In this document: positions 18,260 through 26,133 of the stretch, piece after piece
How the letters are laid out: every line of letters begins with the position of its first letter
Numbering within the stretch: position 1 is the stretch's first letter
Assembly: GCA_963721005.1 (NCBI GenBank)
Contig: CAVRHR010000005.1
Span: 1,054,001 to 1,118,000, forward strand
Direction: 5' to 3'
DNA from: VAZQ01 sp963721005
GTDB taxonomy: Bacteria > Pseudomonadota > Alphaproteobacteria > Rhizobiales > Xanthobacteraceae
Length of the DNA: 64,000 bases
Translations under genes and position numbers: made by a program
The notes under the pieces: generated by a model
The model's database searches: none
Seen by the model: only the letters and a program-made list of their open reading frames with translations
Told to the model about the DNA's origin: nothing

Positions 18260-20033
18260 ATGCTCGACCAGACGTCACGCGACAGCGACAGCATGGTGCC
18301 CCGCCGCCATTCCGGCCTCGCGGTTATCGATCCCGACCCGTTTGATTGGGCGGCCGCCCTGCTGATGACGGCGCTGGTGGTGCTGGCGCTCGCCACCTTC
18401 CGGGAATACGCGGTCTCCAATGACGAAGGCCTGCAGCACCATTATGGCGAGCTGATCATCGCCTATTACACCAGCGGTTTCGCCGACAAGTCAGTGTTCG
18501 ATTTCAGCAATCTTTATCTCTACGGCGGCCTGTTCGACATCGTCGCGGTGCTGCTGGCGCATCTCCTGCCGTTCGACCCTTACGACATGCCATGTGATGA
18601 GCGCGCTCGCCGGCATCGGCGGGGTCGCGGCGACCTGGGCGACCACCCGCATGATCGCCGGGCCGCGGGCCGGGCTGTGCGCTGCGCTGGCGCTCTCGCT
18701 GTGCGGCGTCTGGTATGGCGGCATGTTCAATCACACCAAGGACATCCCGTTCGCCGCCGCCATGATGGGGGCGACCTATTACCTGCTGCGCTGGGCGCGC
18801 GCCCTGCCCGCTCCACGGCGGAGCGATGGCCTCTGGTTCGGGGTCCTGCTGGGCACAGCGCTCGGCCTGCGGGCGACTGGCCTCCTCTTGGTCGGGTATG
18901 CCGGGTTGGTAATCTGGCTGGCCGCCTGGACGCGGCACGGCCGCGATTGGGGTGCCGCGGCGCGCCTGTACGTCCGCGCGCTGTTGCGGCTCATGCCCGC
19001 GTTCGCCATCGGCTATGTGATCATGATCGCGGCCTGGCCGTGGGCCTCGCTCGATCTATTCAATCCGGTGCGCGCCATCTTCGCCTTTGCGCATTTTCAC
19101 TATCCGGTTCGCACCGTGCTCGACGGCCAGGTCTACCTGATGAGCGATGTGCCGCGCTGGTACGAGCCCGACTATCTGGCGATCAAGCTGCCGCTCCTGG
19201 TCCTGATCGGCGCCGCCGTCGCGGTGATGGGGGCCGCCTGGTCCGGGCTCGTACCGCGCGCCCTCGAAAGAGGCAAGCGCGCGAGCAGCGACATCGCCGC
19301 GGGCGACGCTACCTTCGACGGCGCTGCCCTGGCGGATATCGGGGTCCTGGTGTTCGTGATCGTGTTTCCGCTGTTCTGCCAGATCGTCGGCCGCGGTCCC
19401 TCGTTCACCGGGATGCGGCATTTCCTTTTCGTGGTACCGCCGATCACGGTGCTGACCGGCATCGGCATCCACGCCGGCCTCGCTTTGGTCGAGGCGCGCG
19501 GACGCGCGCTCGGGATGGCGGCGCTCGCCGCCGTGCTGGCAGCGTTCTGGTTCGATGCGACCGCGCTGGTGCGGCTGCACCCCTACGAATATCTGTTCTA
19601 CAATTCCGTGGTCGGCGGCCTGCCGGGTGCCTCGCGGCGCTATGAGACCGACTACTGGGTCAACATCATGCCGGCGGCGGTCAAGGATCTCGAAGCCTAT
19701 CTGGACGAGAAGGACCGTCAGGCCGGCCGCGCGGTGCCGTCGCACTATACGGTCGGGGTCTGCGGCGAGCGCGTGTCGTTCGAGAACGAGGCCGACCGCC
19801 GGCTGCAGTGGACGCCCGATTGGGATCACGCCGACTTCTTCATCGCGCCCACGCACATGAATTGCGATCAGGTGCTGCGGGGCCGGGTCGTGGACGTGAT
19901 CGAGCGGGTGGGCGTCCCGATCGGCGTGGTCAAGGACCTGCGCGGCCTGAGCCCGCAGGCCCGCTGGACCCCGGTCGAGGTCGCGCACGGGCCGAGCAAC
20001 AAGGTCGACGCCCACACGACGCCGCACGGATGA
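18260..20033 (+). pseudogene. GT39/ArnT-like membrane glycosyltransferase, frameshifted
   Basis: The first frame gives the N-terminus with the Asp-Glu motif EYAVSNDEGLQHHYGELI and membrane helices, ending in PFDPYDM at 18589. The second frame (from 18591) resumes with HVMSALAGIGGVAATW, AGPRAGLCAALALSL and many further helices to 20033. Adding two bases after 18589 restores DMRHVMSALAG, matching the conserved RH motif that opens this segment in the family. The gene would then encode about 591 residues. Both halves are otherwise well preserved, so this is either a recent mutation or a sequence error. An intact protein would glycosylate a lipid or protein using a polyprenyl-phosphate sugar. Confidence 0.82.
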
Positions 20034-20107
20034 GCCGACCTAGCTGGGGCGGCCCTTGTGGTCGCCCTGTCGCGCGGTGGTGCAACACAGCGCCGGGCCC
20101 AACGTCA

Positions 20108-20494
20108 CTAGAACTCAAACCACCGGATGGATTTCGGCATCGCCGCGGAGAATGCAAATTCCTGCGCGACCTTCATCGCATCGGAAAATCCAACCACCTG
20201 CTCGTTCATTATCCCAAGTGGTTCATTCGAGCTACTCGGAAAAAAAACGCTCTCTTCTCCGGATTTCAAACTTGGCGCCATACCAATCGATGAAAATCCA
20301 GGGTGTCGCCTCTCGGGCAAATAGTGAATGTAGGCAAGATCTCCATTCACCATGATGTTGATCGTGGGAAACTCGTTGTTTCCATGCGAGAGCCAGAATG
20401 CATTGCGCCCCGCCCCGTGGCGCTTCCTCAACGCCGCCTCAATCTCCGCGGGCTCGGTGACATCCCAGACGGTATCGTAATCTTGGATCCTCAT
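20108..20494 (-). CDS. Imm1-family immunity protein for the adjacent deaminase toxin
   Basis: This 128-residue cytoplasmic protein starts 2 bases after the toxin stop, with GGAGAG before the ATG at 20494. The open frame extends to 20569 but that part lies inside the toxin gene. The central AFWLSHGNNEFPTINIMVNG, then DLAYIHYLPE and a C-terminal SIRWFEF, fit the Imm1 family. Imm1 proteins are known to accompany SCP1.201/DddA-type deaminases, including DddI with DddA. The predicted role is to bind and block the toxin's deaminase domain in the producing cell. Like the toxin gene, it is less GC-rich than its surroundings. Family assignment rests on pattern and gene order. Confidence 0.83.
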   Translation of the reverse strand: MRIQDYDTVWDVTEPAEIEAALRKRHGAGRNAFWLSHGNNEFPTINIMVNGDLAYIHYLPERRHPGFSSIGMAPSLKSGEESVFFPSSSNEPLGIMNEQVVGFSDAMKVAQEFAFSAAMPKSIRWFEF

Positions 20495-20496
20495 GA

Positions 20497-22128
20497 CTAC
20501 TCTCCGAAGAAGTCCGGCTGCTGAACCTGGGGCGGCAGTTTCGGCATCGCGGCGTCGCCGACGTACCATGTGGGCTTCACCTTGGCCTGCGAATTTTTCG
20601 GAATCGCCCCGGGGGGAGGAACAACGTCCAATACCGCCTTATGTGGGAGCAACCTTTCAAGCTGAGAATTGCAAAGACCGCAAGTGCCGTCCGTATTGTT
20701 GTGATATACTACCCCGCCTGTTGACCCGTTTTCACGTATCCATATCGCACCCTTTCCCTCCGCGTGTCTCGATGGAGGATAATTCCCAAAGCTGCGAGGC
20801 GGTCCCGATCGTAGGGGTACTACGTTCCCTTCATTAGTTATCAGCAGACCATGCGTGGTCTCATCATCGTAACTCGGCAGCCATGAGGAAAGCAGAACTC
20901 CAGATTTGGCAGATCCCATCTCGCCTACTGAATTTGCTCGTTGGAAAAGAGCGGCCGCTTGTTCTTTGCTCAAATTGCCCGAGGCAACGGCAGCCCGCAA
21001 CGCGGCAAGTATCCTATCGAACGCCTCCTGCGTAAGATTTCCACTCAATTCGCCAGATGCGCCCGCCAAGACCTGCGCAGCGGGCGAAGCCAAGGCCGGG
21101 GATCCGGCGACTGACTTCGCGGCTTGGAGCGTTGCCTCCGCAGCTCGCATTTCAACGCCGCGCGTGGCAGATGCCAACGAAGTAGCGAGGCGTCCCTCAA
21201 GCGGAGCCAAAAGGAAGGTCGCGGCCTCCAAGGCCGCACCCGGGGCGTACGGATTGTCCGAGCTCGGTATCTTGCCCGGGGTCGGAGGGAAGGCTGGCGC
21301 TGGCGGAAGTTGCTTGGTGAAGTAGTCGACAGTATTTGGAGCCAACAATCGTGCGGCCGCGAGCCATTGCTCCGGCGTGATCGAAAGCTGCGGTGGCGGA
21401 GAAACGAACGGTGTGCCGGATTTGGAAATCGGCAGTTCGGCGCCGCCCAAGCGCTGAGCGGCATGGTCCAGGTTCGCGGGGTCGCGATCCGACGCACCCG
21501 GATCCCAAGGCGCCGGCACGTTATTGAACAGTACGGAACGGGTCAGTGTATCGACACCCGGCTGTGGATAGGCTGAGTCAGCAGAAGGGCTGCCCCACAA
21601 ATCGCGCGGGGAGCCGCCCACGACGGTCGTACTTTGCGCTTCGGGGAACGGCGCGGGGCTCGGTTGATTTGGTACCGCAAACGGAAGTCGCTCAATTGCG
21701 CCGAGCAAACCCTTGTTTTCATCGATGGCCGGATTGTTGACCGCTGAAGAGACGGTCAACATTTTCGGCATGCCGCCGAATAGACCCTGCGGACCGTCGA
21801 CTGGTGAATCATCTCTTGGGGCGGGTATAGTTGGCGGAAATTGCGAAGGGGAATTCAGGAAGATCGGGAGCGGCGTCAGCCACTTTGAGGCCGGAATGTT
21901 TGCGGGCGAGAATGGATTGGGAGGCAGAAAGACCGGCGGATGCCATGCCATGGCGCCGAGCTGCGCCGCCGAGAATGGTGCGGGGGTTACCGGCGCGACG
22001 GTGTGCTGATTGGTGAACGGATCGGTCCAATAATCGGGGTTCGCTGGACCGCCGAACGGCCCGGTTCGCGGCCACGCGAGGTTGGGCCACCCAGGCGTGT
22101 TTGGATCAAAGCGGGGATCGTTTGGCAT
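20497..22128 (-). CDS. DddA-like double-stranded DNA cytosine deaminase polymorphic toxin
   Basis: This 543-residue protein has a C-terminal domain (about 415-543) matching DddA/SCP1.201-like deaminases. Zinc ligand and proton shuttle are in SRHAEGKGAIWIRENG (His455, Glu457), followed by YHNNTDGTCGLCNSQ (Cys483, Cys486) and VVPPPGAIP. The His-to-Cys spacing of 28 residues and the Cys-x2-Cys are identical to DddA (H1345, E1347, C1373, C1376). The first 230 residues are proline-rich and without a signal peptide, PAAR, Rhs, VgrG, LXG or WXG domain. A helical Ala-rich middle (about 300-410) precedes the toxin. The product should convert C to U in duplex DNA of target cells. The delivery route is unknown. 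The immunity gene follows immediately. Confidence 0.9.
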   Translation of the reverse strand: MPNDPRFDPNTPGWPNLAWPRTGPFGGPANPDYWTDPFTNQHTVAPVTPAPFSAAQLGAMAWHPPVFLPPNPFSPANIPASKWLTPLPIFLNSPSQFPPTIPAPRDDSPVDGPQGLFGGMPKMLTVSSAVNNPAIDENKGLLGAIERLPFAVPNQPSPAPFPEAQSTTVVGGSPRDLWGSPSADSAYPQPGVDTLTRSVLFNNVPAPWDPGASDRDPANLDHAAQRLGGAELPISKSGTPFVSPPPQLSITPEQWLAAARLLAPNTVDYFTKQLPPAPAFPPTPGKIPSSDNPYAPGAALEAATFLLAPLEGRLATSLASATRGVEMRAAEATLQAAKSVAGSPALASPAAQVLAGASGELSGNLTQEAFDRILAALRAAVASGNLSKEQAAALFQRANSVGEMGSAKSGVLLSSWLPSYDDETTHGLLITNEGNVVPLRSGPPRSFGNYPPSRHAEGKGAIWIRENGSTGGVVYHNNTDGTCGLCNSQLERLLPHKAVLDVVPPPGAIPKNSQAKVKPTWYVGDAAMPKLPPQVQQPDFFGE

Positions 22129-22153
22129 TTGCTCACCGGCTCGTGCTGAAATG

Positions 22154-22178
22154 AAAAAAGGCCCCCGTGGGGGGCCTT
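22154..22178 (-). terminator. Minus-strand terminator directly upstream of toxin gene
   Basis: A 9-bp stem AAGGCCCCC / GGGGGCCTT with a 3-base loop is followed on the minus strand by a U run. It lies only 26 bases before the toxin ATG. Transcription entering from upstream should stop here, so the toxin promoter must lie in the few bases between, within the hairpin region, or the hairpin must act as an attenuator. Confidence 0.75.
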
Positions 22179-22271
22179 GATTGGTGACGTGGATGCGAAC
22201 GACGCGGATGCAACCGCGGACGGAGGCGTCTCCGTCGTCAGTCTGCTAGAAGGAGTGAGAGGAGCGCACGC

Positions 22272-22302
22272 AAAAAAGCCCGGCGCGGTTTCCCGCCCGG
22301 GC
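22272..22302 (-). terminator. Minus-strand terminator after the SDR gene
   Basis: GCCCGG...CCGGGC arms enclose an imperfect inner stem, and the minus-strand product ends in six U residues. This lies 115 bases past the SDR stop and probably ends the Imm50-like/SDR transcript. The 93 bases between this and the second terminator hold no recognisable gene. Confidence 0.7.
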
Positions 22303-22417
22303 ACACTTCGTGAGTTTCAATTTCACGAATAATCTGATTTGCGCAATCGCGTCAAGCGCTGCGTCGACCCGCGCGGCGCGGGTCGGGTAGTATTAGGTCC
22401 ACCCCGACCACTACACT

Positions 22418-23176
22418 TCACGCCGCGGTCAGGCCGCCATCGAGCACCACCAACTGCCCAGTGACCGACTGGGTCTGCGCCAGATACACGGCAGTGGCCG
22501 CGACCTCCTCGGCGGTCGCCAGCCGATGCAGCGGGATGCGATCGAGCATCGCGGCCATGTATTTGGGATCGGTGCCGGCGCGCGAGGGCGAGGCGGTGTC
22601 GAGGCGCCCGGGCGCGATGGCGTTGACCCGGATGCCGTGGGGCGCCCACTCGATCGCCAGCATGCGGGTCATCTGGATGATCGCGCCCTTGGAGATGCCG
22701 TAGGTCGAGCGCTCGGGCGCCCCGATCAGGCCGTGGGTCGAGGCGATATTGATGATCGCGCCTTCCCGGGCGGTGCCGATCAGATGGCGCCCAACCTGCT
22801 GGGTCAACAGGAACGTGCCGGTGACGTTGACTTCCATCACCTCGCGCCACTCTGACGCCGTCACCTCGACCGCGAGCTTGCGCAAATTGGCTCCCGCATT
22901 GTTGACCAGCACGTCGAGACCGCCGAAAGTCTCGACGATCTGCGCGATGACCCGCTCGATGCCGGGCCCCGAGCGCAGATCGAGCGCCAGCGGCAACGTC
23001 CGCACGCCGAGCGGCGCGAGCGCGGCAAGTACGCCGGCCAAGTTTTCCGTGCGGGTCGCCGAGAGCGCAATATCGAAGCCGGCCCGCGCCAGCGCCAGCG
23101 CGCTCGCCGCCCCCACCCCATAGGATGCGCCGGTCACGAATGCGGTTCTGCGTGCCGCGGAAGTCGAAGTCGCCAT
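22418..23176 (-). CDS. Short-chain dehydrogenase/reductase (SDR)
   Basis: This classical 252-residue SDR has the TGASYGVGAAS cofactor motif near residue 15, NNAGAN, the catalytic Ser in INIASTHGLIG and YGISKG for Tyr-x3-Lys. The C-terminal VTGQLVVLDGGLTAA is typical of FabG-like enzymes. NADP preference is not obvious. It begins 3 bases after the Imm50-like gene, so they are co-transcribed. There is no evidence that it takes part in the toxin system. Confidence 0.92.
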   Translation of the reverse strand: MATSTSAARRTAFVTGASYGVGAASALALARAGFDIALSATRTENLAGVLAALAPLGVRTLPLALDLRSGPGIERVIAQIVETFGGLDVLVNNAGANLRKLAVEVTASEWREVMEVNVTGTFLLTQQVGRHLIGTAREGAIINIASTHGLIGAPERSTYGISKGAIIQMTRMLAIEWAPHGIRVNAIAPGRLDTASPSRAGTDPKYMAAMLDRIPLHRLATAEEVAATAVYLAQTQSVTGQLVVLDGGLTAA

Positions 23177-23179
23177 TTT

Positions 23180-23692
23180 TTATTCGTCCAAGCCTGCAGC
23201 CAAAATGTCGGTCTCCTGATAGTCTGCTACCGGCGTGATCGCAATCCTCTCGATGCTGCATCTGATCGAACCAAATGCGCCCGCGCAGGGCTCAAGCTCT
23301 ATTTCAACTTCGCCCCGAGCCGATCCATGTCCCAACAGGCTCTGATGCAACGCCTGCTCCCGTGGGCGACGCAGCGCGAAGCGTCCGATGACATTCGGAC
23401 CGCCAAACCCGTCTAGATGAACGTCGATCAGGTCGCGCAGGCTGAAATCGAAGACGGCGTGCTTGAAGGGTGGCCCGCTATGTTTTCCGCCTTCGCTGAA
23501 CATCGCCGCCAATCGTAGGCGGCTGCGACCCTTTCGAACGAGACGAAGCTCGAGAACTTCTGCATCGCCGAATTCCGGCCGGCCGCCGAACCAAGCGACC
23601 ACTTCGCCACCGCCGGGAATTCCACGGAGGATCGAAATTGTTTCCTCGAACTCTCGTCTGCCATTGCTTGCCCCGAGCGTTGCCGGAGACAT
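23180..23692 (-). CDS. Imm50-like immunity-type protein (orphan)
   Basis: The 170-residue cytoplasmic protein includes VAWFGGRPEFGDAEVLELRL near residue 33, then VFDFSLRDLIDVHLDGFG and NVIGRF. These resemble the Imm50 pattern of a GGxPxFxDAEV start, a strand ending in F/L-D-x-x-D and GF(N)xxNVI. No toxin gene lies next to it; the only toxin in the window is the DddA-like one about 1 kb downstream. It may be an orphan immunity protein acquired from competitors, or a housekeeping relative of the family. The start has only a weak ribosome-binding site. Confidence 0.6.
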   Translation of the reverse strand: MSPATLGASNGRREFEETISILRGIPGGGEVVAWFGGRPEFGDAEVLELRLVRKGRSRLRLAAMFSEGGKHSGPPFKHAVFDFSLRDLIDVHLDGFGGPNVIGRFALRRPREQALHQSLLGHGSARGEVEIELEPCAGAFGSIRCSIERIAITPVADYQETDILAAGLDE

Positions 23693-23892
23693 GATGCGAG
23701 GATCACCCTCGCGGATCTGACGATCGCGAGCAAGAGGCCGAGAGGAAGGCGCGGGCGGTCAGTTTCGTGCGCCACGACCCGGAGCGAGCTGCGACACATA
23801 CGCCCCGTATATCCTGCGGATTCCAGTAGCGCGAGCCTGCGAACATCGCTCTAATATCCATCATTCGGCGGAGCCGGCCACGGAAGGACGCC

Positions 23893-24871
23893 ATGTCGCG
23901 CATGCAAAGTTGCTTTCGTTTGATCCTGGTCGCCACGTTCGCGCTGGGCGTCGGTGCCTCCCAGCCCGTGCAGGCACAGGCGTTGACCAAGGTGCGGATC
24001 GGCAAGCCGCAGGCCGCCACCTTCCCGTTCGTGCCGGTCGATGTCGGGATCGCGACCGGCATCTTCAAGAAGCGCGGCCTGGAGGTCGAAATCGATCGAT
24101 TTCGCCGGCGGTCCGCGGGTGCAGCAGGCCATCACCGCCAATGCGGTCGATATCGCGATCGGCTCGGGGCCCGAGATGGCTTTCACGCTCAAGGGCGTGC
24201 CGGAGATCGCCATCGCCGCCATGGCGGATGCGCCCTATGCGATCGTGCTGGCCGTGCTCAAGGACGGGCCTAAGACCGTGAGCGACCTCAAGGGCAAGAC
24301 CGTGAGCATCTCGAGCGCCGGATCGCTCACCGACTGGCTCGGGCAGAACTTGTCGCGCCAGCAGGGCTGGGGCATCGACGGCATCAAGCTCGCCCCGCTC
24401 GGCACCACGGCGGCGCAGACCGCAGCTCTCAAGACCCGCCAGATCGACGGCATGATCGTAGAGGCCAACGGCGGCTACCGGCTGGAGGAGGACGGCTCCG
24501 GCCGCGTGCTGGTCCAGTTCGGCGACCTGATGAAGACGTTCCACGTCTATCTGCTGTACGCCCGGCGCGGCTTCGCGGAGCAGAATCCCGAGGGCGTGAA
24601 GGCATTCCTCGCCGCCTGGTTCGAGACCATCACCTATATGAACGAGCACAGGAGCGAGACCATCGACATCATGCGGCGCACGGCGGACGTATCGCAATTC
24701 ATCGCAACCCGCGACTACGACGCCATGATCGGCATGTTCAACCGCACCGGCCGGTTCAATCCCGAGGCCCTCAAGGTGGTGTCGCGCTCGTTCGTCGAGA
24801 TGGGCATGCTGCCGAGCGAGCCCGACATCAGCGCGCTGATCACGGAGAAGTACCTGCCGGCGGCGAAATGA
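23893..24871 (+). pseudogene. NMT1/TauA-type ABC substrate-binding protein, frameshifted
   Basis: The N-terminal frame encodes a signal peptide (LILVATFALGVGASQPVQA) and LTKVRIGKPQAATFPF... to GLEVEI at 24093. The second frame continues DFAGGPRVQQAITANAVDIAIG, GKTVSISSAGSLTDWLG and further family features to 24871. Between them ATCGATCGAT at 24091-24100 contains a 4-base tandem duplication. Removing four bases fuses the frames cleanly into about 325 residues. As written the product is truncated. The family feeds nitrate/sulfonate/thiamine-precursor-type ABC importers, but no permease or ATPase gene is adjacent. Confidence 0.85.
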
Positions 24872-24883
24872 ACCATCAATGTC

Positions 24884-24937
24884 ATTGCCGGGCATAGCCC
24901 GCGAAGACGGGCGTAAACGCCCTGATGTCCCGGCAAT
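24884..24937. repeat. Two-hairpin palindromic module
   Basis: The outer arms ATTGCCGGG / CCCGGCAAT enclose CATAGCCCG-CGAAGA-CGGGCG-TAAA-CGCCCTGATG. This folds as GCCCG/CGGGC and GGGCG/CGCCC stems sharing bases. The same module recurs at 32516-32551, 46102-46137 (inverted) and 61549-61577 (inverted). It lies between two binding-protein genes. Confidence 0.85.
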
Positions 24938-25039
24938 CGCGGCAAGGAGCGCGCGGCGGTGCAGGGCTGAGCGAGATGGTCGGAACAAGTCCGGCCATGA
25001 CACCTACCCAAACAGATGACATCACCACACGAGGAAGCA

Positions 25040-25855
25040 ATGCGAAAGTCTGCCACCACCACCCGTCTCGTCGCGAGCGCCGCCTGCCTGCTGGCGCTGA
25101 CGCAGTTCGCCATGCCGCAACTCGCGCGCGCCGACAAGCTCGACGAGGTCAAGGCGCGCGGCAAGCTCCTGGTCGGCACCAGCGACACCTCGCCGCCGTT
25201 CAGCTCGCGCGAGAACGGCAAGGTCGTGGGCTACGACGTCGATCTCGCGGCGCGGGTCGGCCAGCGTTTGACGCTGCCGATGGAGACCATCTCGGTGGTC
25301 AACGCCGACCGCATCCCGGCCCTGCAGCAGGACCGGGTCGACCTGGTGGCGTCCGGCATCACCCGGGCCGAGAACCGCAGGAAGGACGTCGGCTTCAGCC
25401 TCGCCTATCTGGTGTCGCCGCACAAAGTACTGATTCGCAAGGACGGCGGCATCGCGACCGTCGGCCAGATGGCGGGCCGCAAGCTCGCTTTGGTCAAGAC
25501 CGCGAGCGTCGATGCCGAGCTCAAGGCGGCGGTGCCGACCATGCAGATCGTGTTCTTCGAGGATTACGCCGCCTGCTTCAACGCGCTGCGCGACAAGAAG
25601 GTCGACGGCTTCCTGGCCGACGAGGTGCTGCTGGCCTCGTTCGCGCAGAAAGGCGGCTCGCCCCAGGACTACACTTTCATCCCCGACTATGAATTGCCGC
25701 GCACCGCCGGCTTCGCCATCAAGAAGGACGAGCCGCGCTTCACCCAATTCGTCGATCAGGTGCTGCTCGATCTGGAGAAATCCGGCGACGCGGAGAAAAT
25801 CTTCGACGCATGGTTCGCGCCGGCCAAGCGGCCGTTCCGCATCCAACCGGACTAA
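25040..25855 (+). CDS. Amino-acid-type ABC transporter substrate-binding protein (SBP_bac_3)
   Basis: The 271-residue mature-type family member has a signal peptide ending ARADKLDEV. It carries the family features GKLLVGTSDTSPPFSSREN, GYDVDLAARVG, the ITRAENR block and FFEDYAACFNALRDKKVDGF. The ATG at 25040 has GAGGA 5 bases upstream; the open frame extends eight codons further without a site. It should bind a polar amino acid or similar solute in the periplasm. No permease or ATPase genes are adjacent, so it is an orphan receptor here. Confidence 0.9.
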   Translation: MRKSATTTRLVASAACLLALTQFAMPQLARADKLDEVKARGKLLVGTSDTSPPFSSRENGKVVGYDVDLAARVGQRLTLPMETISVVNADRIPALQQDRVDLVASGITRAENRRKDVGFSLAYLVSPHKVLIRKDGGIATVGQMAGRKLALVKTASVDAELKAAVPTMQIVFFEDYAACFNALRDKKVDGFLADEVLLASFAQKGGSPQDYTFIPDYELPRTAGFAIKKDEPRFTQFVDQVLLDLEKSGDAEKIFDAWFAPAKRPFRIQPD

Positions 25856-25899
25856 AGTATCTACGTCATCGGTTCGCGGAGATCACCGCCACCGTGCGG

Positions 25900-26133
25900 T
25901 CACCGCGTCCGGCGCACACAGGCGCAGCGTCGCGCATCCAAGGTCTGGTCGGGATCGAGGCAGACCAGGGAGCAGACCGGCTTGCTCGGTCCGGGCTGCT
26001 CGCAAGCGCATTTTTTCTGGTTGAGGACCGTCGGCCGAAAGCAGATGAGCGCACAGGGCGCAGCCGCCGACCGCGCGGACGCCTGCCTGATCAATCCGGC
26101 TTGGCGCCCGAGAGCTTGACCACCTTGGCCCAT
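25900..26133 (-). CDS. Possible small Cys-rich protein or remnant overlapping a TctC gene end
   Basis: In the minus strand after the TctC stop, a frame reads CALICFRPTVLNQKKCAC then CSLVCLDPDQTLDARRCAC. These are two copies of a Cys-x3-Cys...Leu-[Asn/Asp]...Cys-x-Cys unit of the kind seen in small secreted Cys-rich proteins. The only upstream ATG (26133) is inside the TctC coding region, and no signal peptide is visible. It may therefore be the 3' remnant of a deleted gene. The cysteine periodicity is unlikely to be chance. Confidence 0.3.
   Translation of the reverse strand: MGQGGQALGRQAGLIRQASARSAAAPCALICFRPTVLNQKKCACEQPGPSKPVCSLVCLDPDQTLDARRCACVRRTR

Noticed and set aside
20497..22128. 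Reading the toxin as an Rhs or T6SS effector
   Set aside because: No YD repeats, PAAR, VgrG or secretion genes are present in the protein or window; the delivery route is left open.
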